Part shown: positions 25,564 through 36,217 of the stretch, in pieces | Layout: every line of letters starts with the position of its first letter | Position numbering within the stretch: position 1 is the first letter of the stretch | Source: Plutella xylostella | Lineage: Eukaryota > Arthropoda > Insecta > Lepidoptera > Plutellidae | Direction: 5' to 3' | Assembly: GCF_932276165.1 (NCBI RefSeq) | Contig: NC_063987.1 | Span: 7,626,001-7,690,000, forward strand | Length of the DNA: 64,000 nucleotides | Program-made: the position numbers and the translations under genes | Notes under the pieces: model-generated | Told to the model about the DNA's origin: nothing | Seen by the model: only the letters and a program-made list of their open reading frames with translations | Database searches by the model: none

Positions 25564-25666
25564 TAGTAAAAATATATCTAAGAACTTATATGGATCGATT
25601 ATGACAGGTGGAACTTTTTCATTGTAAGCGAGTTTATTATACGTTCTTAGATATATTTTTACTTAT
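25564..25666. repeat. Palindrome with a MITE end remnant
   Basis: AGTAAAAATATATCTAAGAAC (25564) and GTTCTTAGATATATTTTTAC (25644) form a ~26-bp inverted repeat. The centre holds GTGGAACTTTTTCATTG, the right end of the CACTC MITE family. Confidence 0.5.
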
Positions 25667-26603
25667 CTATTAAGACATACTTAGCTAACAAAGCAGTGGA
25701 AGAGTTAATATCATAATAATAACCAGTTATTATTCTGTGGTGTCTGTAGAAATACGCTGAATGTTGATGTTCGATCGACTTCACGAGTAGCCGCGCGCTT
25801 CTGTCTAACTTATCAGTCCTGCAATGCGATTAAAACGGTATAGGAAGACAAATGCTTTTATAAATCATTCATTATTTTGCGTCAGATACAGTTATGAGTA
25901 GACAGGATCTAAGCCGAGTCGGGAATACTCGGGAATGTATGATTTTACTGACTCCGCAGGACTCTATATTATATTCTACCACACGACTTCGTCTAACCGT
26001 GATATCCTGCCGTGATCTCCACACAGAAATAGGCCTGTTTCCAGAATTTGACTTTATCTCAGTGTAAAGTACCTAATTCAATATTTATAAAAAAGTGTCT
26101 GCTACTCTTCTAAAATGCGGACTAAGAACTAGACTATAATTTAGATTTTCCAACCATATACCTACCCTCTATTATCACCCTAATTAAAATTGTTAGTTAA
26201 AACAAAATAATTAATATCACTCGACAATGTTAAATGGATACACAAATTATATCTATCCTTGCACCCCCAGCATTGCCCATGCATTACCGATCTGTCAAAT
26301 TAAGTCAACATTTTACCCTTTTGCCTTTTGCCGCGCACATGCCCTCTGACAGATGACGCGATGACAGTTCCCACACGTAACGGATTAGAGCCGAGCACAT
26401 TTCCCGCCATCTTGTGAGCACCTATCAGACGGCTCACTCGAGTGATTAATTAAAAGCTTTGATTTATCTTCTCTTTATCTTGCACTGTTGGTTGTTTCAT
26501 GAAAGTGAGCCATTTTCTTCCATCTAATTGTTCTGGGATTTTAAGCCAATAAATAGGAAGGTACCTACCGAAATAAGTCCAAAAACCAGTCTGACGAAAG
26601 GTG

Positions 26604-26710
26604 GGTACCAACGTTACGAGGTGTAATGTAATGTAACATGTTACACGAGATTTTATAACAACGTTGCGTAACATGCTCGTTCGTTACAGTCCGTAACGTT
26701 GGTCAGTACC
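26604..26710. repeat. Inverted repeat with CCAACGTTACG arms
   Basis: GGTACCAACGTTACGAGG and CCGTAACGTTGGTCAGTACC pair. The interior has repeated GTAACATGTTAC-like words. Confidence 0.5.
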
Positions 26711-27022
26711 AACCAAAAAAACCAAACCAAACCAAAACCGAAACCATTTTTAAGTTGGGGTAAAACTAAATGGACGTTTTATACGTAAAAGTGAGCCAGT
26801 TTCCATATATTTTTCAGGGTGAGTATTAAGTATTTAGCTCACAGATGCTCTAAGTCGTCTTAACAACACGTGTTTGTAAGATTAATAACATAATTAAGTT
26901 AAAGAGAGATGCCGCTTTAGACGAGACAGCTAAGAAATTGGTTTCACCGCCTTTAGTAGACATATTTTTTGCTTTTCTAGATTTGTAGGTACTTTTTTAC
27001 CCATGTATCCCTACTCTTGAAA

Positions 27023-27388
27023 GGCAATGTATTGCCGCTGTCTTACGTTCTCAACTCATCATAACTTTTCTTCAAAAGCCTTTTTACACAGAGTAAAAAT
27101 ACGAATATGATCAGCTAGGTAATGCCTATTTCGAGAACCTATATAGCACTAAGCACTAAGTACATATCCAGAATGAAGAATTTATTTTAGATTTTGGACG
27201 AAAAAGCCTTTTTTGGCCTTTTTGTAGTAACTTCTAAATTGTATGCATTATAGTCTTGTTTCCAGGTTCTCAAAATAGGCATTACCTAGCTGATTATATT
27301 GGTATTTTTTCTTTTTGGAAACACGCCTCTGAAGTGAAGTTATGATTTTTTTTATGTTGAGAACGCAAGACAGACTCAATACACTGCC
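27023..27388. repeat. ~365-bp foldback element
   Basis: GGCAATGTATTG, GCTGTCTTACGTTCTCAAC and CAGCTAGGTAATGCCTATTT on the left pair with AAATAGGCATTACCTAGCTG, GTTGAGAACGCAAGACAG and CAATACACTGCC on the right. Arms exceed 90 bp with moderate divergence. Confidence 0.65.
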
Positions 27389-27392
27389 GGTA

Positions 27393-27560
27393 CCGGGGTA
27401 TAAGTTTAACGTGTCTGTGTATCCGTCTGTGGTTGCGTAGCTCCCAAACTCCTGAACCGATTTCTATGCGAGTGTTCTAAGCCATGATTATGTTAGCTAT
27501 GAAAATCGGCCGTTCGAAGACTATCAGCTCGTGGATGACGGGTCTGTAAAACTTCCTGAT
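27393..27560 (+). repeat. Lepidopteran interspersed repeat (GGGGTATAAGTTTAACG type)
   Basis: GGGGTATAAGTTTAACGTG, TCTGTGTATCCGTCTGTGG, CGTAGCTCCCAAACTCCTG, AACCGATTT and GAAAATCGG are recognisable parts of a common lepidopteran repeat. It abuts the foldback element. Confidence 0.5.
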
Positions 27561-28129
27561 GTCTGATATAAAAATAATATATACATTACATAAGTAATAA
27601 TATGCATTTAGTATTTTCTGTCAGAGTTTACTTTTTCGTTAAATTAACGTAGCTACAATCGCAAAATAACAAAAATATTTCGTCGCCTTTGAGGTCAACT
27701 AGTCTAACCCATACATTTTGTGAAAAAAATAGTTAGGTATACCAAACGATCCAGAATCGATTAAAGTACACGGTGGACAATCATTCCAAGGCTAAAAAAA
27801 TAGTGAAGGCGAAGATTTTAGGGGAAAAGGGTAAAAAATATATTATTAATAACTATCATTTTGGGGAAAAAATAAAGTGTACGACCTGCAGACTTTGACT
27901 GACTCTGTGAATGTGTGTCTGTGTCATTTTCATTTGTTGCTGTCAGACTGACTTAACTAAACGTCAAAAATAGTCTGTCATTTCTGTGATTTCATCGAAA
28001 AGCTATTTATAAACAAATTGTTTAATTGCTATGATATGACTAGATCTTCATACATACTGGGTTTACTTAGAACTATACAGGGTATAGAAGCTATTCAAAT
28101 GACTTTTTTACTAATAATGAGCGGCTTAC

Positions 28130-28336
28130 CTTTGTTTTAAGGGCGAAGACGGTGTTTTCTTTCCCATATCTATTTGCAGCATAATACAGCACTCCACCTC
28201 CGAAAACACAAGCACAAGTTGTTAACACATTCTTGTATTGATATTGGAACTTCACATTACTCAAATTTCTTGTTGAAATCGGTGAAATTTGTACTTTCTT
28301 TAATAATTTTGCCGAAGAACGAGTTAACGTAGCCAT
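28130..28336 (-). CDS. First coding exon, probable mitochondrial membrane protein (unrecognised)
   Basis: The exon has 69 codons and ends in phase 0 at a consensus donor (AAG|GTAAGC). The start at 28336 is preferred over upstream in-frame ATGs (28381, 28426) because of its context (AACATGG) and because residues 1-30 then look like a mitochondrial presequence: rich in Ser, Thr, Lys and Arg with no acidic residue. A hydrophobic segment at about 37-53 (VLTTCACVFGGGVLYYAA) would span a membrane once. Read through the donor, the frame stops after 12 more residues. Later exons should lie at lower coordinates on the minus strand, but none was recognised. The gene lies about 0.7 kb downstream of the BED/BESS gene on the same strand. 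No function is assigned. Confidence 0.55.
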
Positions 28337-28440
28337 GTTGGTTTGACAGCTGATTGACGTGTGCGAGTGAGATAGTGCCATAGAATAGAAGGAGAAGAGC
28401 AGAGCATGCGCGCCAACATGCGTCAAAATCTCAGAATAAT
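28337..28440 (-). promoter_or_regulatory. Probable promoter / 5' UTR of the mitochondrial-type gene
   Basis: This short, relatively GC-rich stretch lies directly upstream of the preferred ATG. It contains GCATGCGC at 28404-28411, resembling the NRF-1 core palindrome often found before nuclear genes for mitochondrial proteins. The assignment is by motif and position only. Confidence 0.3.
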
Positions 28441-28616
28441 AATCCCATCCACAATTTAAAATATTTTACAATCTTAATCGTAAAATTCTTATGATATGAA
28501 GCAACCCTTTACAAAGTTATTTATTTTAGACTAGGTACACACACATTAAGATTGAGAACACTAATCTAAAATATATAAATATCCCTCTTATAACTGGCCC
28601 AAAGGTTATTAACACT

Positions 28617-28812
28617 AGAGCGGTAGTAGCTCAGTGGTGTAAGCGCTTGCTTCTTCTTGTGGAATTTATTAATAATGGATTACACCACTCTTATGGTGAA
28701 GGAAAACATTACGAAGAAACCTGTACATCTACATAGATCTATGGTGTTGACAGGTTCGACCTATTCTCAATGAGCCAGGTAGGCACACCTCCACAGAGAG
28801 TAGAACAGACTG
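28617..28812 (+). mobile_element. Decayed SINE of the second family
   Basis: It matches in pieces: GAGCGGTAGTAGCTCAGTGG, ATGGTGAAGGAAAACATT, GAAGAAACCTGTACAT and CACCTCCACAGAGAGTAGAA. The B box is lost. It sits between the two minus-strand genes. Confidence 0.6.
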
Positions 28813-28982
28813 TAAGGTACTTGTATACCTACCTTCCAAGGATCAGGGTTTGACCAGGTTCCATTAACTTATTAGTTATTAAGTTAGGAATAGGTAAATA
28901 GGAACACATAATCTTTAATTAATTAGAGTAGATAGGTACAATAAAACAAAATATATGTATGTATATCTAGTCAAAGTTTAAT

Positions 28983-28988
28983 TTTATT
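28983..28988 (-). terminator. Polyadenylation signal of the BED/BESS gene
   Basis: AATAAA on the minus strand, 45 nt after the stop codon, implies a very short 3' UTR. Confidence 0.55.
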
Positions 28989-29032
28989 TACAGTACGTAG
29001 GAAAAAATTCTCTAATAATTACTTCATAGTAT

Positions 29033-29602
29033 CTATTCAGTAGTTTCTGCATAAACTTCTTCAGTTTGGTTCTGCTCATCAGCACCAATTGTGATATGGT
29101 ATTTACAGGGCTCCGTTGTTTCTGTATCTGCCTCCACCAACGCTGTTTCAGTCGGGATAGAAATAACTCTTTTAACAGAATCAGCATTGTCATACATACC
29201 ATACTCGGCCTGCCACAAGATTGTTGTGATCAGTTGTTGGATATTACCACGAGTTCTTGGTGCTTTAAACTTTCTCAACTTATTCGCTACATACTCCCCA
29301 AAAACCGAGTATTCATCTTTGATTGGTGGAGGATCTCTATAAATGATCTCGCGATCAACTTTACGAGGCAATGGGGTGCTTTGATAATATGAGGACTCTC
29401 TTCTTCGTGGTGGACTGATCACTTCTCGCTTGACTTTCATGGTTTTAACTTTTTTTTTCTTTGGTTCGTAGGACTCTGTGCGACCGGTCTGATATGGATC
29501 ATCCTCCAACCATTCCTCGTCATTTTCATGTCTCTCCACAAGCAATGAACCTCTATTTGATTCTTCAATATCAGTTTCTGCTTCAGTTTCAGTGTCACCA
29601 TG
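29033..29602 (-). CDS. BED zinc-finger / BESS protein, exon 2
   Basis: This last coding exon has 189 codons plus stop, beginning after the acceptor TTTTTTTAG in phase 0, which matches exon 1. It begins with an acidic stretch rich in Glu/Thr. A lysine-rich nuclear localisation signal (KKKKVKTMKVKR) lies at about residues 164-175 of the joined protein. A BESS motif at about 212-251 reads DEYSVFGEYVANKLRKF, then RTRGNIQQLITTIL. BESS motifs mediate protein-protein contacts in insect regulators, usually beside MADF domains; here the partner is a BED finger. The C-terminus is acidic and Thr-rich. A TTG at 29545 opens the longest uninterrupted frame but is an internal Leu codon, not a start. The expected function is sequence-specific nuclear DNA binding with BESS-mediated partner binding. 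Confidence 0.85.
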   Translation of the reverse strand, partial: HGDTETEAETDIEESNRGSLLVERHENDEEWLEDDPYQTGRTESYEPKKKKVKTMKVKREVISPPRRRESSYYQSTPLPRKVDREIIYRDPPPIKDEYSVFGEYVANKLRKFKAPRTRGNIQQLITTILWQAEYGMYDNADSVKRVISIPTETALVEADTETTEPCKYHITIGADEQNQTEEVYAETTE

Positions 29603-29977
29603 CTAAAAAAATATATTAATTAATAATATACAGTTTTTAAATAAAAAAAATATGTAATCGGAATGGTTTAAGTATGGCAAATAACAGAGTGTGGTGGCAG
29701 CTTGTAGACTGAAGAGTCCTATGTAATTGTGATAAATATAAAGTTACTTAAGTATGTATTGGGATAGATATTGGAAAGGACCCTCCTTGAGTGATGTATC
29801 AACTAGTTATACCCACGCGCATTCTTGGTAGTCCAGTGACTGACACTTAATCTAAAGAATCTTACTCCTACTGGATAACTTTTTCACAATGGTGACAAAC
29901 CCTAGTCCAGCTCTAGTGTTTGTCTGTCACCGACAATACTACATAACCTCTAAAACTTCAAAAGACCTCATATTTAC
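29603..29977 (-). other. Intron of the BED/BESS gene (375 bp)
   Basis: It is bounded by GTAAAT and a T-rich AG acceptor, phase 0, so the coding frame is kept across it. It is AT-rich and holds no recognisable repeat. Confidence 0.8.
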
Positions 29978-30325
29978 CATTTGTATCATAATTTGAGGCA
30001 TCGCATTACTAGCCTTATCATCTTGACTACTTAGATTATTTACAGAAACGGAGTAACGTACGTTCTTGTCCTGTTTGTAATTCCTGGTGCGCTTTAGGGT
30101 CACCTCGTCAGCATCATCAAGACTTTGCCGGGCGATATCATCCAAACAACCAGTGCCCAGTTCCCACTGTATAGGATGTTTGCGAACTAAATGAGACTTC
30201 AAGTTGGTTGTGTTTCCGAAGAATTTGTACTGCGTATCGCATAATTTACACAACACCGCATAAGTCCTTCCATCGTCAATTAGACGCTCATAGAAACGCC
30301 AAACAACGGAATGACTTCTCCCCAT
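29978..30325 (-). CDS. BED zinc-finger / BESS protein, exon 1
   Basis: This first coding exon of a two-exon gene has 116 codons, starting at an ATG in fair context (GCGTTATGG). Residues 1-51 form a BED-type zinc finger: aromatic W9 and F11, C26-x2-C29, then H45-x4-H50 (KSHLVRKH). BED fingers bind DNA and occur in chromatin-boundary proteins and hAT transposases. The remainder (52-116) is polar and apparently disordered. The exon ends in phase 0 at a consensus donor (ATG|GTAAAT). Without splicing the frame stops 12 codons later. Together with exon 2 (29033-29602), the gene encodes a complete 305-residue protein. No transposase core follows, so this is a host gene, possibly from a domesticated BED module. 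The exact family member was not recognised. Confidence 0.85.
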
Positions 30326-30700
30326 AACGCACTGCTGTTGGTTGGAATTTACCCTCTAGATTCGTATGAAGAAATCAAAACAAACTTTTTAACTTGCCGC
30401 CCAAATCAAACCGATTATTAATTGAACGATGATCAAACGAATCGAATAAAATAACTACATCAACTCAAGATCAATGTTGGACAACCAAAATGGCGAATGG
30501 CGATGCGATGCATCGAGTCTCGAGCATCGAGAATCAAGTTGCTTCGCTCCGATGACAGAACGCCGCTATCAATCGATTATTTGTTTGCCATCTCTTATTC
30601 GTGCAGCGGGAACACATAGCGCCATCTTTATCTATCCAACTAAAGTGACGTGCCGTGCCTCTCCATGTTTACCAACTATGAGAAAATAAAATTTTCATAA
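30326..30700 (-). promoter_or_regulatory. Upstream region of the BED/BESS gene
   Basis: This holds the likely promoter and 5' UTR. It includes repeated ATCGA/TCGA words at 30500-30580 (CATCGAGTCTCGAGCATCGAG-like clustering) and is less AT-rich than its flanks. A 71-codon plus-strand frame at 30474-30689 resembles no known protein and is not called as a gene. Confidence 0.3.
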
Positions 30701-30963
30701 TATGACTGCGTTCAAGATTAATCATAGAAGTACTAATTTTATGATTTTAACACAATAATGTTAAGTGCCTATTTCACTATTTCTGTCTGATTTCTCTGGG
30801 ATAATTTTTTGGTTGTCCATTGTGACAGGTAAATTAATTTATCGTTATGAAAAAATAATACGATTAATATTATAGTAAATTATTTTTCTTAGCTCGCGAG
30901 CGTATTTAACCAACTTAAAAATCACTAAAGTAGGTACAAAAATACTTTTAAGAATAAGAGTTA

Positions 30964-31380
30964 GCGTCAATTCAGACGTACCACAACCACACCACAGCCA
31001 CAACCACACCACAACCAGGCCGTGTGGTCGGGCGTATATTTTGTATTGAAAATGAATAATCTAATTCACACGTGCCACATTTTGCCGTTGTCATCGACCA
31101 CCAGTGTAATACGACCACATCGCAACCACATGGCAACCACACCGCAACGGCAACGCCGTAACGCGTCAGCGGCACCGCGGCCACCTCCTCTCCCTATTAA
31201 ATTCATACGACCACGTGGTTACCACATCGCAACGACAGCGACAACACAACCACTTCGACATTTTGTCGCTGCCACAACGCAACTGCAAAAAGCCGCTGTC
31301 ACACAATTCACACGTAACCACAGCTTGACCACATTATGTCGCTGCGACGTGGTGTGGTTGTGGTACGTGTGAATTGACGC
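30964..31380. mobile_element. MITE, PIF/Harbinger-like, 417 bp, TTA duplication
   Basis: The terminal inverted repeats GCGTCAATTCAGACGTACC and GGTACGTGTGAATTGACGC continue for ~35 bp with few mismatches. A 3-bp TTA direct repeat flanks it (30961-30963, 31381-31383), the PIF/Harbinger hallmark. The interior is rich in ACCACA/CAACC words, giving spurious long frames on both strands. Confidence 0.75.
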
Positions 31381-31687
31381 TTAGTTGGAGCTACTTACCT
31401 ACTATCATTTTTTTAAATTGGTGCATTTGAAAACTTATTTGAAGAACAGCAGCAACTTACTTGTGCTTTGTACCCTTTGATTATAATTATTGTTAATCAG
31501 AAAACCTTGTGCCTACCTTCTGGAACCAAAAGGTACACTTTCATACTACACTGTGACGCAGCGGCACTTTTGTTCTACCGAAGTTTGTTAGAAGTCAGTG
31601 TCACTGCGCTCATACAAAAGTGTTATTAGTTTAGTTACTGTCGCTGCGTCAGTGTAGCCGAAGCCGCTCAACTCATAAGTGTACTTA

Positions 31688-31836
31688 AAGCGTCGAGGCG
31701 GTGGCGTCGAAGGGTATCAAGCCTCATTTATTTACAATGTCGAGTTCTCGCCACGACTCTTCAGTAAATGTTGAACTGGGCTCGCATATGGATAACATAG
31801 GAAGGCGCTCTGCCGCCCGCCGCCTCGACCCTCTTG
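31688..31836. repeat. Inverted-repeat sequence with GTCGAGGCGG arms
   Basis: GCGTCGAGGCGGTGGCG (31690) pairs with CCGCCCGCCGCCTCGACC (31814-31831), an imperfect inverted repeat around a 100-bp GC-moderate centre. An ATG at 31738 opens a short plus-strand frame (MSSSRHDSSVNVELGSHMDN) to a stop near 31871. I consider it part of the repeat. Confidence 0.4.
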
Positions 31837-31857
31837 CAGTGAGAAGATTAGCAGTTA

Positions 31858-32108
31858 CAGTCGTCGAAATATAAGAGGCCAGTTTGGATCCAAAATGTAT
31901 GGGATGACAGCTGGTGTCAAAACTAAATCATAAAAAATCTAAACAATAGTTAAGTAACTTTTGGTGCTTTAAAAGTACTTTTGTCTTTCGGCCGTTAAAT
32001 AAAAAGCCAGATTATGATGTGTCTTTTTATGTGTTTTATCAAGTAAATCAAGAGTAAATAGCAAATTTGTTTAGCTGTCCAAACGGGCCTATTATATTTC
32101 GACGACTG
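31858..32108. mobile_element. MITE, 251 bp, TA duplication
   Basis: The inverted repeats start CAGTCGTCGAAATATAA and extend ~30 bp (GGCC.GTTTGGA). TA flanks both ends (31856-31857, 32109-32110). Non-coding. Confidence 0.7.
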
Positions 32109-32299
32109 TACCACAGTAAATTCTGCCAACATCACGTATTGACTAAGAAACATAGAGTAGCTACTTAGGGGCTTCACTCAACTTACTATCAAGGCTGCCG
32201 TCATTTAGGACGAATAACTTCATTAAAAAAAATTACATGTAACATGCAAAATGTTTGTCATGCTTATTTATTTTAAGAACCTTAGATACTTCTCCCGTA

Positions 32300-32438
32300 A
32301 GCGAGGTTTCCTCACGATGTTTTCCTTCACCGTCAGAGCGATTGAAAGAACTCCTTGGTATTGGAACTCTTGGTAGATATCAGCGCCGGGATTCGAACCC
32401 GCATCTCTGGCGCTTACCCGACTGAGCTACCACCCCGC
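32300..32438 (-). mobile_element. tRNA-derived SINE, second family, 3'-truncated
   Basis: On the minus strand it reads GGTGGTAGCTCAGTCGGGTA, GATGCGGGTTCGAATCCCGG, then GGTGAAGGAAAACATCGTG. The body after AGGAAACCT is missing. The A and B boxes are intact. Confidence 0.8.
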
Positions 32439-35075
32439 ACTAACCGCGGCCTATTTAATATTTGTTCATTGTAACATTTTATGTTGTGTGATTTATGTAT
32501 AAAGATTCTCCTATATTGTATTGTGAGTTAGTATGAGTTCTGTAAAAATAAAACAGCACAGTACAGGATTGTAATTTATTTCAGTAAACGTGACTGTAAA
32601 AAGTTATTGTCTAAAAGTTTCCTTTTTGTTTGTTACCTACATTTACCTGGATTTGTTTAATGATATAAAAAATGTCTAGAAACATTTTAAGTAGGTTTGA
32701 TATTTTTTTTCTTCACAGATCAAACTGTTTTACAATTTCGATAAATGCACAAAGCAAATGTCACTATACAAATACTGTAAATGTATCGAAATAATTAAGT
32801 ATAATACTGTTACATTCTTCTCCTGGCTTTCGTAAGATTCATGATGTATTTTATTTAGTAAGTAATTATTGTTAATGTGATGTATTGTGTATGTATAAAT
32901 GAAACAAGGACTGACAATTGTACTTAATCTGACATTTGAACTTATCCCAGGGTTATATATTATGGCACATGCGCAAAAATATACCCAGATACACTATCAC
33001 ATAAATGTGACCGCACATCTTGATTAGGTAATTCTTGCAATTACAGCTTGCTACGCACGGTGAACGTTGAAATTTCATGTTTAAAATGTATTTATCAGAA
33101 AGTTCATATTTTAATAATTTCATTTTTATAAGACACGGATGATGCAGATGTACAGATAAAATCACTACCTACGGAACTCTTCATTCTGACTGTCTTACTT
33201 AAATTAATGACCATATAGAATGTTTAAATTAAAAACTACCTACAACGCTACTAGATACTAAATCAGAGTACCATTTTCACAATATCGAAATACTGCATCT
33301 AACTAAACCTACAAAAAATATAGATCGATGTATCATTTACAGTACATAACGAGTCAAGTATAATAATTAATAACAAACTCGGAAACATAATAATTTAAAT
33401 AATGTAAAATGACTCGAAAGGGGCAAAAAATCTAAACTGTTGAAAAGCAGGGCAGATCCACCCATAAATGCTTTGCGCAGATTTCACGCCCTTTTCGTTA
33501 TAAACCTTAAAATAAGACGTAAGTATAAATAAGATTATTAAATATATTTTCCCGTACATACAAAATATTCACAAATCAATTAAAATTGCAAACAATCACA
33601 TTCACGCTTCTGTTGTCGATATCACCAACACTCAAGTAGACTTAACTAAGCATCATCTACATTCTGGAAGATATTTACAGATATATTTTTTATGTTCTTA
33701 AATAAGAATTTTTTTAAAGCCTAAAGCATAAAGACTTTTAATTGGCAGTGTGATAGTTGCAGTAAAATTATGATTAAGTATTAATGTAGTTACAAAACTA
33801 ATTATTAATGTTAACTGTTGATGATATCGACAACTTCTCGATTACAATTATGATATTCTATACAATAATCTGAATGCGAGGGACATTACTAAAAAGAATG
33901 TTTTGCAAAAATACGTTCAGTAAAGCTGTTAACACAAAGACGGAACATGATTTTCCGACACTGTCGATCGTTACACAGGGTTACTGAACGACATTCAAAG
34001 AGTATAATACAAAAATTGGCTCACTAAAAGTACAAGCGTATGATTCCTACACAACTACGTCTTGGAGTAAAAGGGAAAGAGAATTTATTAAAATCAACTA
34101 AAACGTTAACAAAATACGGCTTTCTCTATATGAAAAATAAATAAATTTACAAATTACATACACGTTTTACAGTTAATTATTGTTTCACACCGTGATTAGG
34201 TATTTTATCACTACATACCTTGGACTGAGGCAAATGGCCTTGTGTAGTTAACGTTTCGGACACTTCTTGACTCGATCGATTGACCTTTTACCTCATTCAT
34301 CGGTCCTATGAAGAAAACACAGGAGAATAGCCATCCGCCGCACATATACGTACCCTACTCATAGCCTAGACTCTAGACCAAAACCAACAAGTCCTACATT
34401 ACTCAGTCCAATATAATTATTTCAGTCAATTTCTTATGAAATTACACCGCAGCACTCTTCTAAGTACAATACGTTCAGCAATTCTTGAGGATGAAATTAT
34501 TTGAATTTAAAAAAATCATAGTGACATAGTTTTTCAGAGAATTTCACGTAAATACACGACATTGGCATGATGTGACGGGATCGATAGTATCGATACTGCC
34601 TTGTATTATTAGTAGAGGTCCATTAACAAATAACTGAGCCTTTAAAATAAATCTGTGATATTGAGTAGTAAGTAATCTTTTATTAAAGGCCGTATTAAAA
34701 TAGAAGCATTTCATATAAAAAAAAAATGTGAGTAACCATGACTTTCCTAATGAAAAGAAAGCATGATACTTCGGTGTTATCTTTAGTATTTTTCCCCTAT
34801 TGATTTACTTATATAATGTCATTTCATCAACAAGAATCACTGTTTTCTCCATTCTAAAACAGTTCCATGTACCTACCAAACCTTCTTATGACACCATTCC
34901 AAAAATACTTACATAGTTAATATTATATTATTTACTCAATTGAATTAAAACATCTAATATTACCATGTTAAGTATCAGTTACTAGTAAGACAACTGGAAT
35001 CTTGCCGATAACCTAAGTTTTAAAGCGAACTAGGAATATAAAATTGAGATAGATAATTTCAGTTAACTTTGGTAG
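32439..35075. other. AT-rich intergenic DNA
   Basis: No repeat family or coding sequence recognised. This separates the MITE cluster from the 3' end of the FGF gene. Confidence 0.5.
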
Positions 35076-35414
35076 TATAATATCATAAATTTTATTGTTA
35101 GATGAGTACGTAAAGTAGAACACGCTATCAAGTATTGTCTTGTTGAAGGTAATTGTTCGTTAAAACGACTAAGAAATTGAGTATTCGATTTTCTAATTGC
35201 TACAGCTGCGAGTTTACACTAAACACGTGAGAGAACAATGTTCGAGTCGGAAATTCACGTTCACTGGACGAGCCCCGGCGAAGAGACATAGAGAGAGAGC
35301 GCTTAGACATCACGTGGGGGGAGAGAAGAGGAATGATAGAGATTCAGTTGACGCCTGGCATAGAGGAACCGCATCAGCGGAGCAGTGCGACGGAGGCGGC
35401 GAGGGCGAGGGGGC
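35076..35414 (-). other. Probable 3' UTR of the FGF gene
   Basis: This is non-coding sequence after the FGF stop codon. A minus-strand AATAAA lies at 35091-35096, about 320 nt beyond the stop, and is a plausible polyadenylation signal. The cleavage position is inferred. Other AATAAA motifs lie further on, so a longer UTR is possible. Confidence 0.45.
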
Positions 35415-35894
35415 TCAGGAGCGCGCGGCCGCCTCCCGCGCGGTCGTCGACCGAAAAAACTCCATGTCCGTCGTCGACGAATCCTCCCACGTCTCCGTCG
35501 TCGTCGACGTCGACTCGTGTTTTCTCCTCGCCTTCGGGTGCCTGCCCTTCTTCTTCGGATCGTTCGCTTTCTTGTTCTTCCTCTTCATCCGCAGGTTCTG
35601 CTTCTGGAGTCGGCGCGCGCAGTTGCGGTGGAACGGCGGCGGTCGCTTCAGCTTGCCCTTGTGTCGTCGCGCGGCGCACTGCGCTTGCTTCTCGCCCTCC
35701 CACTTCCTCGTGAGCGTCAGGGCATACCCCGACAGGTTGCCCAGCGGCCGGCCGAGCGGGATCTGCATCCGACGCGAGTGGCCCCGGTTGTCTAGTGCTA
35801 AGAACGTCTTCTTCCCGTTCCGTATTCGGGAGTACGTGTTGTAATTGTTTGCTTCTATGTGCTCGTCGAACATGCAGTCGTCCGAGAGGTCCTT
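35415..35894 (-). CDS. FGF ligand gene, last coding exon
   Basis: This is the C-terminal part of the same FGF ligand: 159 codons plus stop, starting after the acceptor TTGTTCCAG in phase 0. It opens with KDLSDDCMFDEH, then EANNYNTY, a close match to the FGF1-type ENHYNTY segment, then KKTFLALDNRGHSRR, matching the WxxGLxxxGxxxRG strand. Joined to the core exon, the PROSITE-style FGF signature (G-x-x-x-[STAGP]-x6-D-C-x-F-x-E-x6-Y) is restored apart from one position, Q instead of L/I/M. After about residue 75 a long tail follows, very rich in Lys/Arg (two basic clusters, plausible heparan-sulphate binding) and then Ser/Thr. Such low-complexity tails occur in insect FGFs. The exon is GC-rich, unlike its surroundings, and this creates large but meaningless open frames on the other strand at 35197-35844. 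Confidence 0.87.
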   Translation of the reverse strand, partial: KDLSDDCMFDEHIEANNYNTYSRIRNGKKTFLALDNRGHSRRMQIPLGRPLGNLSGYALTLTRKWEGEKQAQCAARRHKGKLKRPPPFHRNCARRLQKQNLRMKRKNKKANDPKKKGRHPKARRKHESTSTTTETWEDSSTTDMEFFRSTTAREAAARS

Positions 35895-36217
35895 CTGGAA
35901 CAAGAGAGAAGGGATAAGTCACTTATTGATTATGGACAACAACCGACAACTAGATTGAGTGTAACTGGCACTGTCGGGGATTGTTTGCATTTGCAGACAA
36001 CGACTGGCGAAGTAAATCATTGTACCTAAATAGTTGAAAGACAGTTCCTAAATCTAATTGTGACAGATTAATGAAGTCGTTAACCAAAAACGCTCATTAT
36101 AAACACCTTATTAAGTATGCGGGCAATAATTGTCGGCTGTCCCCTGCTGACAGCGAATTAACAAACCAAATCTCGAAGTTATTTCTGCTTAGCTGTTTCG
36201 CTATGATAATATTATTC

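Larger units (their letters stand above)
20721..28129. other. Intergenic DNA or intron of the 28.1 kb gene
   Basis: Later exons of the mitochondrial-type gene should lie on this side, but none was recognised. Nothing is seen in 22.6-24.9 kb apart from moderate GC patches at 22000-22130 and 23390-23640. Confidence 0.45.

Noticed and set aside
29033..29545. Start of a separate protein at TTG 29545
   Set aside because: The frame continues upstream without a stop to an acceptor at 29603, in phase with the exon ending at 29978, so this is an internal Leu codon.
30972..31372. 70- and 116-codon frames on both strands
   Set aside because: Both lie inside the MITE with ACCACA-rich interior.
35197..35844. 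215-codon plus-strand frame, with further overlapping frames of 126-182 codons
   Set aside because: These are shadows of the GC-rich FGF exon on the minus strand. Only the minus frame ending at 35415 shows FGF residues and a matching acceptor.
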